Source of the DNA: JBDIBB01 sp039812685
Lineage (GTDB): Bacteria > Acidobacteriota > Vicinamibacteria > Vicinamibacterales > JAFNAJ01
Assembly (NCBI GenBank): GCA_039812685.1
Contig: JBDIBB010000097.1
Coordinates: 1 to 15,417 of the forward strand
Direction of reading: 5' to 3'
Length of the DNA: 15,417 bases
Each line of letters opens with the position of its first letter. Position 1 is the stretch's first letter. The translations under genes and the position numbers were made by a program. This document shows positions 1 through 7,314 of the stretch, piece by piece. The notes below the pieces were generated by a model. It was not told the DNA's origin and ran no database searches. It worked only from the letters and a program-made list of their open reading frames with translations.

Positions 1-2
1 TC

Positions 3-104
3 CTCACCAAGCCGGTGAAGCAGCAGGAACTGGACGAGGCGATCGCACGCGCGCGCCAGGAACTGCGCCGGCGGCGTGGCCTCTCGCAGTCGGTGCCGGC
101 GTAG
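3..104 (+). CDS. Response regulator receiver domain, C-terminal fragment
   Basis: Only the last 33 residues and the TAG stop are inside the window; the gene begins upstream. The frame reads LTKPVKQQELDEAIARAR and then an Arg-rich tail. The Lys-Pro pair after a hydrophobic strand, followed by an amphipathic helix, is the end of a CheY-like receiver domain: the Lys is the conserved residue that contacts the phosphoryl group, and the helix is alpha5. The protein ends about 15 residues after the helix, so no output domain follows. It is therefore either a single-domain regulator or the C-terminal receiver of a hybrid histidine kinase. The partner kinase is not visible. The receiver assignment is fairly safe despite the short length; the type of parent protein is unknown. 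Confidence 0.7.
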   Translation, partial: LTKPVKQQELDEAIARARQELRRRRGLSQSVPA

Positions 105-143
105 ACGGTCACGCGCCGCCTGCGCGGACCCGGGTGTCAAGCC

Positions 144-572
144 CTATGGGTGCACGACCGTCAGGGTGTAGCTCACCGGATCGGTGACCACGCCGTAGGC
201 GTCGAAGACGCGCGCGCACAAGGTCCCGCCCGCCGTGGTGCCGGCAATCGAACTCCCCTGGACCGCCTGATCCCGCGACACGACCGCCGTGCATGCGAGG
301 TTGTTCATGCCGCCGAGGCTGATCCCGATGATGGGCGGCGTGGCGCCGCTCTCGATCGACACGCTGGTGAGCGTGAGCGTCACCGTGCCGGCGCCCGTGG
401 CGGTGAACACGTGGTTGGCGGCGCCGTTGGCCGACAGCGTGCCCGAGAAGGTGACGGTGGTCGGGTTGGCCGGTGTCGTGGGCGAGGTGGGCGTGGAGTC
501 GCTGCCGCAGCCGGCGGCCGCCAGGGCGAGACCCAGCACGAGGACCACGTGGAAACGACGGTAGAGCTTCAT
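144..572 (-). CDS. Small secreted lipoprotein with a beta-sandwich domain
   Basis: This 142-residue protein carries a lipoprotein signal: MKLYRRFH, a hydrophobic stretch at residues 9-20, and a lipobox ending Ala-Ala-Gly-Cys with Cys22 as the lipidated residue. A Ser/Thr/Pro linker (about 23-38) leads into a domain rich in alternating Thr and Val (FSGTLSANG, GTVTLTLTSV, VSYTLTVVHP), consistent with an all-beta PPC/Ig-like fold. Cys94 and Cys119 could form a disulfide. I recall similar small lipoproteins being frequent in Acidobacteriota genomes; no function is known to me. The ATG at 572 is chosen because GAGGAA lies 8 bases upstream and the signal peptide begins there; the frame stays open much further upstream without signal-like sequence. 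It converges on the response-regulator fragment with 39 bases between. The lipoprotein call is firm; the fold is inference. Confidence 0.8.
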   Translation of the reverse strand: MKLYRRFHVVLVLGLALAAAGCGSDSTPTSPTTPANPTTVTFSGTLSANGAANHVFTATGAGTVTLTLTSVSIESGATPPIIGISLGGMNNLACTAVVSRDQAVQGSSIAGTTAGGTLCARVFDAYGVVTDPVSYTLTVVHP

Positions 573-787
573 GAACGGCATTCCTCGTCGGGCCGGGGCC
601 ACGGTTGGTCCCGGGGCGCGCGGGCAAGCAGTAATCCTCACACGAGACGCCGGGAAACGACAAATGGCCGGCCCGGGCGACCCGGCCTGGCGGGCGTTCC
701 GGCGCTGGCGGGCCCGGCGCGCCGAGCACGCCGGCCACCCGCGGACTGCCCGGCCGGAGGCTTCACGAGCCGACGACCAGCGGCCCC

Positions 788-1321
788 TCACGCCGGCCGG
801 CGCCTGGCCAGCCGAGCGACGGCCGCCCGCATCGAGGGAAACGCGATCTCGTGGGGCGCCACCGCCGCCGGCGCGCGCCAGCACAGGCCGTCGACGGCGT
901 CCAGCGCCCGCGGCTGCGCGCCCGCGGGCAGCCGCGTCTCGAAGAACAGGTCGAGGGTGTGGTAGGTGACGCCGGCGTAGGCGTAGCGATTGGGAAACGA
1001 CGCGAGGTACTGCAACTCGCCTAGCGCCAGCCCCACTTCCTCCAGCGCCTCGCGCCGCAGGGCCTCTTCGGCCGTCTCGCCGAAGTCGACGAACCCGCCG
1101 GGCACGCCCAGCAGGCCGGCGGCCGGAGGTCTCGCCCTGCGCGTGAACAACACGGTGCCATCCTCGCGCGCGATGAAAGCCGCGACGGCCGCGGCGGCAT
1201 TGAAGAACAGCACGAAGCCGCAGGCGGCGCAGCGAAACGGCACGTCGTGGGGCGCCGCTGCGGGCGCCGCGCAGCGCGGGCAGTGGGCGAGGTGGCGGAA
1301 GTGCTCGGGAGGCAGCGTCAT
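788..1321 (-). CDS. Nudix hydrolase with N-terminal zinc ribbon
   Basis: This 177-residue protein starts with a short zinc ribbon: Cys14-x2-Cys17 and Cys31-x2-Cys34. The Nudix domain follows. The Nudix box is complete: Gly76-x5-Glu82-x7-Arg90-Glu91-x2-Glu94-Glu95-x-Gly97, the metal-binding loop-helix-loop that hydrolyses nucleoside diphosphates linked to another group. The ribbon plus Nudix order recalls NADH pyrophosphatase NudC and ADP-ribose pyrophosphatase-type proteins, but NudC is longer and has an extra N-terminal domain, so the substrate cannot be named. The ATG at 1321 begins just before the ribbon; no strong Shine-Dalgarno is visible there, and 20 extra in-frame codons upstream lack protein-like character. 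It lies 43 bases downstream of the beta-barrel gene on the same strand and may be co-transcribed. The protein is probably cytoplasmic. Confidence 0.85.
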   Translation of the reverse strand: MTLPPEHFRHLAHCPRCAAPAAAPHDVPFRCAACGFVLFFNAAAAVAAFIAREDGTVLFTRRARPPAAGLLGVPGGFVDFGETAEEALRREALEEVGLALGELQYLASFPNRYAYAGVTYHTLDLFFETRLPAGAQPRALDAVDGLCWRAPAAVAPHEIAFPSMRAAVARLARRRPA

Positions 1322-1364
1322 GGCGGTGTCCGGATCAGCGGGCGGCCCGGCGCCGGCGACGGTA

Positions 1365-1922
1365 CTACGGCCGCGCGCCAAACCGGTAGCCGACGGCCAC
1401 CATCACCCGCATGTGCAGTTCGAGACCGACTCGCCACTCGGGCGCCACGTACCAGCGGTCGGTGATCTCCACGCGCAGACCCGCGCCAACGGAAGCGTTC
1501 ATCTCGGTCCCCGTGGAGGTCCACCAGGGCGTGCGCTGCGTGTGTCGCAGCAGGCCGGCGCCGCCGACGATGTAGGGCGAGAACGACGGTCCGCCTCCGG
1601 CATCCCGGATCGTGCCGAGCGTCACCCACGCGTTGCCCGAGACGAACAGGTCACGGTCGCTGGCGGGACCCGCGGCGTAGACGATCTCGGGGCCGACGCT
1701 CAGGCGCCCCGCGAGGCGAACGGGCAGGGCGAGGCCGAAGGACCCGTGGTTGGTGACGCCCTCGTCCGCGAAGCCGATCCAGCCGACCCGTGGTTCGACG
1801 GCGAACCGCGACGCCGGGGCGGGCGGATCCTGGGCAAGCGCGGGTGTGCCGGCAGCGAGCAGTACCGCGAGCACGGTCATGGCACGAAGCCGTTGGCGGC
1901 GTGGGATGCATCCAGTCGACAT
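1365..1922 (-). CDS. Outer-membrane beta-barrel protein, small porin-like
   Basis: The 185-residue product begins with a basic N-terminus, a hydrophobic core (about 14-28) and a signal-peptidase I site of the form Ala-Leu-Ala before Gln31. The rest alternates hydrophobic and polar residues in short strands broken by Gly-rich turns (FGLALPV, VGPEIVYAAG, PYIVGGAGL, ASVGAGLRVEI, MVAVGYRFG). This is typical of small eight-stranded barrels of the OmpA/OmpW-like superfamily. The C-terminus is VGYRFGARP, so the usual terminal aromatic residue sits four positions in. The start is well supported: a strong GGGGGAGG ribosome site lies about 8 bases before the ATG at 1922. It is followed on the same strand by the Nudix gene, and its upstream region faces the divergent acyl-CoA-binding protein gene across 202 bases. 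Cargo or partner is unknown. Confidence 0.75.
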   Translation of the reverse strand: MSTGCIPRRQRLRAMTVLAVLLAAGTPALAQDPPAPASRFAVEPRVGWIGFADEGVTNHGSFGLALPVRLAGRLSVGPEIVYAAGPASDRDLFVSGNAWVTLGTIRDAGGGPSFSPYIVGGAGLLRHTQRTPWWTSTGTEMNASVGAGLRVEITDRWYVAPEWRVGLELHMRVMVAVGYRFGARP

Positions 1923-2072
1923 GGTGTGTACCTCCCCCTGGAAGGTGACATCTGTCGTCGAAGCGGCTCACCGAGGGTGCACGCGGCCTGTGGGCCGGGC
2001 TGGCGACGCACGCCTGCATGCGACGCGTTGGTATCCCCCGTCGCGGGCCGGCGGGCGCCGCGGCACTTCGCT

Positions 2073-2078
2073 CATAAT
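2073..2078 (+). promoter_or_regulatory. Possible -10 element for the acyl-CoA-binding protein gene
   Basis: CATAAT matches the sigma70 -10 consensus at five of six positions and is a rare AT-rich hexamer in this GC-rich gap. It lies 46 bases before the ATG at 2125, giving a leader of about 40 bases. No recognisable -35 hexamer sits 16-18 bases upstream, so this is a weak call. Confidence 0.3.
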
Positions 2079-2124
2079 GCGCCTGCCGCGCACCGGCCCC
2101 CGCGCGGCGGGCACGGAGGATCGC

Positions 2125-2382
2125 ATGACCGACCTGAAGGGGGAATTCGAGGCCGCGGTGGCTGCGTCCAAGACGCTGCCGAAGCGCCCGGACAACGACA
2201 CCCTCCTGAAACTCTACGCGCTGTTCAAGCAGGCGACCAGCGGCGACGTGTCGGGCCCGCGGCCCGGCGGGTTCGACTTCGTCGGCGGCGCGAAGCACGA
2301 CGCATGGGCGAAGCTGTCGGGCACCTCGACCGAGGACGCGATGCGCGCCTACGTCGCGCTGGTCGAGGCGCTGAAGGGCTGA
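2125..2382 (+). CDS. Acyl-CoA-binding protein (ACBP), single domain
   Basis: This 85-residue protein is one complete ACBP domain, the usual length of the family (about 86-90). It shows the conserved core YALFKQATSGD (residues 31-41), then RPG at 46-48, AKHDAWAKLSG (56-66) and the final helix with AMRAYV (72-77). ACBPs are four-helix proteins that bind long-chain acyl-CoA esters in the cytosol, buffering and carrying them between enzymes of fatty-acid synthesis, degradation and lipid assembly. The family is nearly universal in eukaryotes and patchy in bacteria. The start is set by GGAGGA at 2115-2120, four bases before the ATG, although the frame is open upstream. It is a lone gene converging on the aminopeptidase gene. 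Other acyl-CoA genes in the window (FabH-like and isomerase-like) make a lipid role plausible. Confidence 0.92.
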   Translation: MTDLKGEFEAAVAASKTLPKRPDNDTLLKLYALFKQATSGDVSGPRPGGFDFVGGAKHDAWAKLSGTSTEDAMRAYVALVEALKG

Positions 2383-2402
2383 GCCGTCCGGCGCGTCGCG
2401 CG

Positions 2403-2421
2403 CGCGTCGCCCCGCGACGCG
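2403..2421. terminator. Hairpin between convergent genes, possible two-way terminator
   Basis: CGCGTCGC at 2403-2410 pairs perfectly with GCGACGCG at 2414-2421 around a three-base CCC loop. It sits in the 42 bases between the stop of the acyl-CoA-binding protein gene and the stop of the M1 aminopeptidase gene, where transcripts from both sides must end. On the plus strand it is followed by TTGT but not by a true U-run, so intrinsic termination is uncertain. Confidence 0.45.
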
Positions 2422-2424
2422 TTG

Positions 2425-5040
2425 TCACCGTCGCGGCGCGAGTGGCGCCTCGGCGGGCGGTTGCGCGGGACCGGCCATCGCCAGCAGTTCGTACGCCGAC
2501 TGGAGCACCAGGCGCCGCAGGCGGGGCGCAAGCGTCGGGTTGGCCTCGAGGTAACGTGTCACCTCGCGCGCCACCTCCGGCGAACGATGGCTGCCGAGCG
2601 TCGCATCGAGCCAGCGTTTCGGGAAGAAGATGTCGCCGGTCCGCTGGATCTCCTCGAGCAGGGCCAGTGATGGCGCCACCAGGGTGGCCCCGTACGCGGC
2701 GCGCAGCGGGTGGTGCAGGTAGCCGACCGCCTCGAGCACCCACGGCTCGCGCCGGCGTCGCTCCGGTTGCCGCAGCCCCTCGAAGAACGCCGAGCGGACG
2801 GCCGGATCCGAGTCGAGCGCGGGGCGCGCGAACTCGAACCGGGCCTTGCGGTCGGGGTTGGCGATGCGCGCCAGTTGCGCGTCGAGCATCCCGCGCCAGC
2901 CGTCGACCTCGCGCACGGCGAGTTCCTGCGCGAGCACGATTTCATCGGGCTCGGCCAGCGGCAGCCCTTCGATGGTGACCTCGCGACGCCACACGGCGGC
3001 GAGCCAGTCGAGGGTTGGCCCGGTGCGGGCCAGCCGCACGAGCGCCTGGAACCACAGGGCCTTGGCGGTGCGCGTCTGCGCGCGATCGAGGCCCTCGCGC
3101 AGGCGGCGTTCGAGCGACGGCGCCAGTTCGTCGCGGGCCGCGGGATCCAGGCGGCGCCAGAACGCGGCCGACGCATAGCCCAGCAGCCGCGTGACGTTCT
3201 GCTCGTTGGTGTCCTGGGCGAGCGCGCGCAGCGTGAGGTCCATCCACGCCGCGGCGGGCAGCCGGCCGGCCACCACGTCCTCCCACAGCGTGACGTAGAC
3301 GGCACCGCGCGTCAGCGCGCTGTCGAGCGATGGCGCGTGCGCGAGCAGGTCGTCGCGGCTTCGCGCGTCGAGCACGAAGTCGCCGTAGCCGAGCCCGCCA
3401 CCGGTGGGCAGCACGAACCGCGGCGCCGGCTGGCCGACGAGCTCCGGCACCTCCGCCCGCGCGCCGTCCAGCGCCACCGGCAGGTGCCGATTGCCCTGGT
3501 CGCCACCGGCGACCACCTCGATGGCCTGCGGCCACGTGCGGCCGCGCCCCTGCGGATCCTCCTGCTCGAAGGCCAGCGATCGCACGGTGCCCCGCTCGTC
3601 CACGTCGAGCCGCGTGCGCACCACGGGCCGGCCCGCTTCCTCCACCCACGCGCGGCTCCAGGCCGCGAGGTCGCGTGGCGTGCGCTCGTCGAGCAGGCCG
3701 ATGAGGTCGGGCCAGGAGGCGTTGTCGTAGGCGTGCGCCGCGAGGTAGGCGCGCAGGCCGTCGCGGAACGGCTCCTCGCCGAGCATCCGCTCGAGCTGCC
3801 GCATGGCGACCGGCGCCTTCTGGTAGATGATCGCGCCGTAGAGCGTGCCGGCCTGCTCCAGGTTGTCGAGCGGCTGGCGGACGGGGTGCGTGCCGTTCGT
3901 TCGGTCGACCTCGTACGCCGCCGGGTAATGCGCGTAGAGGAACAGCAGATCGTGATCCAGGTCGGGGAACGACGGGTTCACGATCTTCGCCGCGAAGAAG
4001 TTGGCGAACACCTCCTTCATCCACACGTCGTCGAACCACCGCATGGTGACGAGGTCGCCGAACCACATGTGGGCGGTCTCGTGGGCGATCAGGCTGGCGC
4101 GCCCGAGCAGCTGCGCCTGCGTGGCCGATTCGTCGACGAGCACGGCGGGCGCGTTGTAGAAGATCGCGCCCGGATGCTCCATGCCGCCGAACTGGAACGC
4201 GGGAACCAGGAAGAAGTCGAACTTGTCCCACGGGTACGGAATCCCCGTGTAGCGCTCGAGCCACGCCAGCGCACGTGCGTGCAGGTCGAACACCGCGTCG
4301 CGGTTGCGCGCGAGCTTCGCGGCATCGGTCTCCCGATGGAACATGCGGAAGGCGCGCCCGTCGCGCTCGGCCGTCTCCACCTGGAAGCGGCCCGCGGCGA
4401 ACGCGATCAGGTAGGTGGAGAGCGGCTTCGTCCCGGCGAAGCGCACGAGGGCGCGATCGCCGCGCATCTCCCTGGCGATCTCGCGCCCGTTGGCAACCGC
4501 CGCCCAGCCGGCCGGCAGCTCGAGCGACAGCGTGACGCGCGCCTTCAGGTCGGGCTGATCGAAGCAGGGGAAGGCGCGGTGCGCCCGGGCCGGCACGAAG
4601 AGCGAGTAGAGGAAGTCGTCGCCGCGGTTCAGCGGGCCGTCGCCCGCCGTGAACGTCACCTCCACCTCGTTGGGGCCCTCGCGCAGCGACGCCTCCGGGA
4701 CGACGAGGTGACCGTTGATCGGCGGCGCCTGCACCGGCACGCCGTTGGCGCGGACGCCGGGCGGCATCGTCGTGTCGCCCGCGAAGTCGATCACCAGGGG
4801 ACCGGCGGCGCCGCGGCGCACCAGCGTGATCGTCACGCGTCCGGTGACGGGCGCCGCCTGCCGTTCCGGCAGCGAGAACTCGAGGCGATAGCCAATCTCC
4901 GACAACGTGGCGCGGCGATGCCGGGCGAGTTCGAGCGAGACGCCTCGCTCGGGCGGCTGGGAGGGTGCCGGCTGCGCGTGGGCCCCGGCGACGTGTCCGA
5001 GCATGGCAAGACAGAGGGCGAGGGCGCGGGCGGGCTTCAT
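2425..5040 (-). CDS. M1-family zinc aminopeptidase, secreted
   Basis: The 871-residue product has a signal peptide (MKPARALALCLAM, cleavage near the Ala-His-Ala before Gln23), so it probably acts in the periplasm. An N-terminal beta domain (about 35-225) leads to the gluzincin catalytic domain with His320-Glu321-x2-His324 and the third zinc ligand Glu343 exactly 18 residues later. The exopeptidase motif is GGMEH (285-289) instead of the usual GxMEN. Tyr406 in IIYQKAP matches the transition-state-stabilising tyrosine. The region after about 540 is helix-rich and resembles the ERAP1-type C-terminal domain. The enzyme should remove N-terminal residues from peptides. The ATG at 5040 is chosen because the signal peptide begins there; an ATG seven codons upstream is possible. 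It lies 49 bases after the Rsm22-like gene on the same strand, perhaps one transcript. Confidence 0.92.
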   Translation of the reverse strand: MKPARALALCLAMLGHVAGAHAQPAPSQPPERGVSLELARHRRATLSEIGYRLEFSLPERQAAPVTGRVTITLVRRGAAGPLVIDFAGDTTMPPGVRANGVPVQAPPINGHLVVPEASLREGPNEVEVTFTAGDGPLNRGDDFLYSLFVPARAHRAFPCFDQPDLKARVTLSLELPAGWAAVANGREIAREMRGDRALVRFAGTKPLSTYLIAFAAGRFQVETAERDGRAFRMFHRETDAAKLARNRDAVFDLHARALAWLERYTGIPYPWDKFDFFLVPAFQFGGMEHPGAIFYNAPAVLVDESATQAQLLGRASLIAHETAHMWFGDLVTMRWFDDVWMKEVFANFFAAKIVNPSFPDLDHDLLFLYAHYPAAYEVDRTNGTHPVRQPLDNLEQAGTLYGAIIYQKAPVAMRQLERMLGEEPFRDGLRAYLAAHAYDNASWPDLIGLLDERTPRDLAAWSRAWVEEAGRPVVRTRLDVDERGTVRSLAFEQEDPQGRGRTWPQAIEVVAGGDQGNRHLPVALDGARAEVPELVGQPAPRFVLPTGGGLGYGDFVLDARSRDDLLAHAPSLDSALTRGAVYVTLWEDVVAGRLPAAAWMDLTLRALAQDTNEQNVTRLLGYASAAFWRRLDPAARDELAPSLERRLREGLDRAQTRTAKALWFQALVRLARTGPTLDWLAAVWRREVTIEGLPLAEPDEIVLAQELAVREVDGWRGMLDAQLARIANPDRKARFEFARPALDSDPAVRSAFFEGLRQPERRRREPWVLEAVGYLHHPLRAAYGATLVAPSLALLEEIQRTGDIFFPKRWLDATLGSHRSPEVAREVTRYLEANPTLAPRLRRLVLQSAYELLAMAGPAQPPAEAPLAPRR

Positions 5041-5089
5041 GACGGCGGATTGTAACGGCATGGCCCTGGTGTGCCGTGGGGGGCGGCGG

Positions 5090-6058
5090 TCACTCCGCCA
5101 GCGCGTCGCCCCAGCGCGCGTGCCGCGCGCGACGATAGGCCTCGCCGTCACGCTTCGATCGCGTGCGCGTCTGGATGCCCTCCGGCGTGCACAGCCGGAG
5201 CCGGAGGTGGCCCGAGTGCGTGTCGGGGTGGGCGATGACGCGGGCGGCGCGCACGGGCGGCGGCGCCGCGCGCCCCACGACGACGTACGCGATCTTCTCG
5301 TCCTCGAAGCCGCGCGACGCGCCCTTCACCTGCTGGTGCAGGCGGCTGCGGTCCAGCCGCACCGGAACGTGACACCAGTCGGGCGCGACCATGGGACAGA
5401 CCGCGTCGTGCGGACAGGGCGCGGCCACGTGCCCGCCGGCGGCGATGGCCATCGCGCGGGCGTCGAGCACGCGGGCGAATCCCGGCCGGGTACCGGGTTC
5501 CACGACGATCAGCACGAGGCGCGCCGCCGCCCACGCGCGCGCCAGCACCGAGGCCCGCCGCTCGGGATCGACTTCTCCGATCGCGTAGGACAGCACGACG
5601 ACATCCGCCTCGGGCATCGGATCCAGGCGCTCGATCCCGGCCGTCGTCCGGGAGAGGGTGACGCCGGGGAAGACGCCGGCGTGATCGGCCAGCCGTCTCC
5701 CGAGATCCAGCAGGCCGGCGTCCCGATCCACCATGTGCACCTGGCGCAGGGCCGGCATCACCGGGGCGCACGCCCAGGCGGCCGGTCCCGGGCCGGCGCC
5801 CAGCTCGAGCACGGTGGCGCACGCCGACAGGTCGAGGCATGCCGCGGCCCGACGCACGACGAAGGCGAGCGCGGCGACCGTGGCCGGCAGCCGCGTGGCC
5901 AGGTAGGCGAGCCGTGTCACGGCGTCGTCCATCCGGGCGAGGGGATGGCCGGCGTCGGCCCGGTAGGTCTCCGAGAGCGCCCGTGCCGCGCGCGCGACGG
6001 CGCGGCGATCGGCGCCGGCGAGGCACGCTTCGACGGCACGGTGAAGGTCGGGCAGCAT
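5090..6058 (-). CDS. Rsm22/METTL17-like ribosome-associated methyltransferase-fold protein
   Basis: This 322-residue protein has a Rossmann methyltransferase fold: the SAM-loop strand VLELGAGPGPAAW (83-95), the acidic end of strand 2 (VDRD, 110-113), LSYAIGE (156-162) and VEPGT (186-190). It then shows the family signature APCPHDAVCP...DWCH...KG...FEDEKIAYV, ending with an SKRDGEAYRRAR...WGD tail. Cys215-x5-Cys221-x7-Cys229 and a distant Cys290 reproduce the four-cysteine arrangement reported to bind a 4Fe-4S cluster in mitochondrial METTL17/Rsm22, which acts in small-subunit ribosome assembly. Bacterial members are poorly characterised, so a role on the small ribosomal subunit is inference. 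The ATG at 6058 opens a sensible N-terminus, but no good ribosome site is visible and an ATG 28 codons upstream (6142) remains possible. The M1 aminopeptidase gene follows. Confidence 0.85.
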   Translation of the reverse strand: MLPDLHRAVEACLAGADRRAVARAARALSETYRADAGHPLARMDDAVTRLAYLATRLPATVAALAFVVRRAAACLDLSACATVLELGAGPGPAAWACAPVMPALRQVHMVDRDAGLLDLGRRLADHAGVFPGVTLSRTTAGIERLDPMPEADVVVLSYAIGEVDPERRASVLARAWAAARLVLIVVEPGTRPGFARVLDARAMAIAAGGHVAAPCPHDAVCPMVAPDWCHVPVRLDRSRLHQQVKGASRGFEDEKIAYVVVGRAAPPPVRAARVIAHPDTHSGHLRLRLCTPEGIQTRTRSKRDGEAYRRARHARWGDALAE

Positions 6059-6084
6059 CGGCAGCCGGCGGCGGCCCGGACCCG

Positions 6085-6115
6085 TTGGTACCCGGGTGAC
6101 GCCCGAAGGTAGAAT
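6085..6115 (+). promoter_or_regulatory. Possible promoter for the ketoacyl synthase III gene
   Basis: TTGGTA (6085-6090) and TAGAAT (6110-6115, five of six -10 matches) are separated by 19 bases, longer than the optimal 17. They lie upstream of the ATG at 6202, in the gap divergent from the Rsm22-like gene. The -10 is convincing by eye; the pair as a whole is weak. Confidence 0.3.
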
Positions 6116-6201
6116 GCCACGATCGTCCGGGGCAGCCCCCACTGCTCGGTCGCCGGCCCTCCCTCATGCGGGGGCAGGACACGCGTTCCCCAGGAGTCAT
6201 C

Positions 6202-7263
6202 ATGCATTCCGTCGTCACGGGCAGCGGCTCGGCGATCGCGCCCAACCTCGTCACCAACGACATGCTGGCCCGCATCATGGACACCAGCGACGAGTGGATT
6301 CGGGAGCGCACCGGGGTCGAGTCGCGCTATTACGTGGATCCCGGTACCTCCACCACCGATCTTGCCGAGGGCGCCTCGCGCCAGGCGCTGGAGGCGGCCG
6401 GCCTGGCCGCCGTCGATCTCGACCTGATCGTCTTCGCGACGATGACGCCCGACCGGTTCTTTCCGGGCTGCGGCGGGCTGCTGCAGCACCGGCTGGGCGC
6501 GCGCCCGGTGCCGTGCTTCGACCTGCGCCAGCAGTGCTCCGGCTTTCTCTACGGGCTGCGGCTGGCCGATCTCCACATCCAGGCGGGTCTCGCCCGGCAC
6601 GTGCTGCTGGTCGGCGCCGAGGTGCACTCCGGCTTCATGCCGTGGCGCGAGGGCAGCTGGGCGCGCCTCAACGGCCAGCTCGACGCGCCGCTGGCCGAGG
6701 GCGAGTGGGAGATGAACACGCAGACGCGCCACCTCACCGTGCTCTTCGGCGACGCCGCCGCGGCGGTGGTGCTGTCGGCGGCCGAGTCCGGCGACCGGGG
6801 CGTGATCGACACCATGCTGTTCGCCGACGGCGCGGAGGCCGATCGGCTCTGCGTGCCGGGCGTCGGCTTTCGCCATCGCCCCTACGTGGACGTGGGTCAG
6901 TTGAGCCGGGGCGAGTTCGTGCCGGTGATGGACGGCCGCCACGTTTTTCGCATGGCCACGACGCGGATGATCGAGGCGGCGCAGGCGATCCTGGCACGAC
7001 ATGGCGCCGGCATCGGCGACCTGAGGATGGCGCTGATGCACCAGGCCAACCGGCGCATCAACGAGTACGTCCAGAAGGCCCTGGGTCTGGCTGACGCCCA
7101 GGTGGCGCACAACATCCAGAAGTACGCCAACACCACGGCCGCGACCATTCCGCTGCTGTGGGACGAGTGCGTGCGTGACGGCCGGCTGTCGCCGGGCGAC
7201 CTGGTGCTGCTGGTGGCATTCGGCGCCGGCATGACCTGGGGGGCCTCTCTCGTGCGCGTGTGA
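6202..7263 (+). CDS. Beta-ketoacyl-ACP synthase III family protein (FabH-like)
   Basis: The 353-residue product has the thiolase-fold catalytic triad of KAS III: Cys112 in RQQCSGFLYG, His280 in MHQANRRI and Asn310 in YANTTAATIP. The C-terminal strand AFGAGMTWGASLVRV is also typical. Such enzymes condense an acyl-CoA with malonyl-ACP to begin fatty-acid synthesis, or make related secondary products. It is about 35 residues longer than E. coli FabH (317). Much of the extra length lies between GAEVHSG and the LFGDAAAAVV strand (about 143-180), next to the substrate tunnel, with more around 210-240. The primer substrate may therefore differ from acetyl-CoA. The start is set by AGGAG at 6192-6196, five bases before the ATG. 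No other fab gene adjoins it, so it may be a second, specialised KAS III rather than the housekeeping one. Confidence 0.88.
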   Translation: MHSVVTGSGSAIAPNLVTNDMLARIMDTSDEWIRERTGVESRYYVDPGTSTTDLAEGASRQALEAAGLAAVDLDLIVFATMTPDRFFPGCGGLLQHRLGARPVPCFDLRQQCSGFLYGLRLADLHIQAGLARHVLLVGAEVHSGFMPWREGSWARLNGQLDAPLAEGEWEMNTQTRHLTVLFGDAAAAVVLSAAESGDRGVIDTMLFADGAEADRLCVPGVGFRHRPYVDVGQLSRGEFVPVMDGRHVFRMATTRMIEAAQAILARHGAGIGDLRMALMHQANRRINEYVQKALGLADAQVAHNIQKYANTTAATIPLLWDECVRDGRLSPGDLVLLVAFGAGMTWGASLVRV

Positions 7264-7270
7264 CCGACGG

Positions 7271-7278
7271 TATACAAT
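7271..7278 (+). promoter_or_regulatory. Possible -10 region for the diheme cytochrome gene
   Basis: TATACAAT contains overlapping good -10 hexamers (TATACA, TACAAT) and is the most AT-rich spot in the 51-base gap between the ketoacyl synthase stop and the cytochrome start. No clear -35 element is visible, so a separate promoter is only suggested. Confidence 0.28.
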
Positions 7279-7314
7279 CACCCGGAGAGTTGCCCCTGTC
7301 TCCAGGAGGTTCTC

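Noticed and set aside
573..787. A possible small gene or regulatory RNA between the lipoprotein and Nudix genes
   Set aside because: Only GC-rich partial palindromes such as GGCCGGCCCGGGCGACC are present. I could not assemble a convincing promoter, gene or conserved structure.
990..2978. A 662-codon plus-strand open frame across the Nudix, beta-barrel and ACBP genes
   Set aside because: The translation is Arg/Pro/Ala/Gly-rich low-complexity sequence and crosses five well-supported gene ends.
2710..5055. A 781-codon plus-strand open frame opposite the M1 aminopeptidase
   Set aside because: It is rich in Arg, Glu, Val and His with no domain or motif, and lies wholly over a gene with an intact zinc-peptidase active site. 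It is a shadow caused by high GC.
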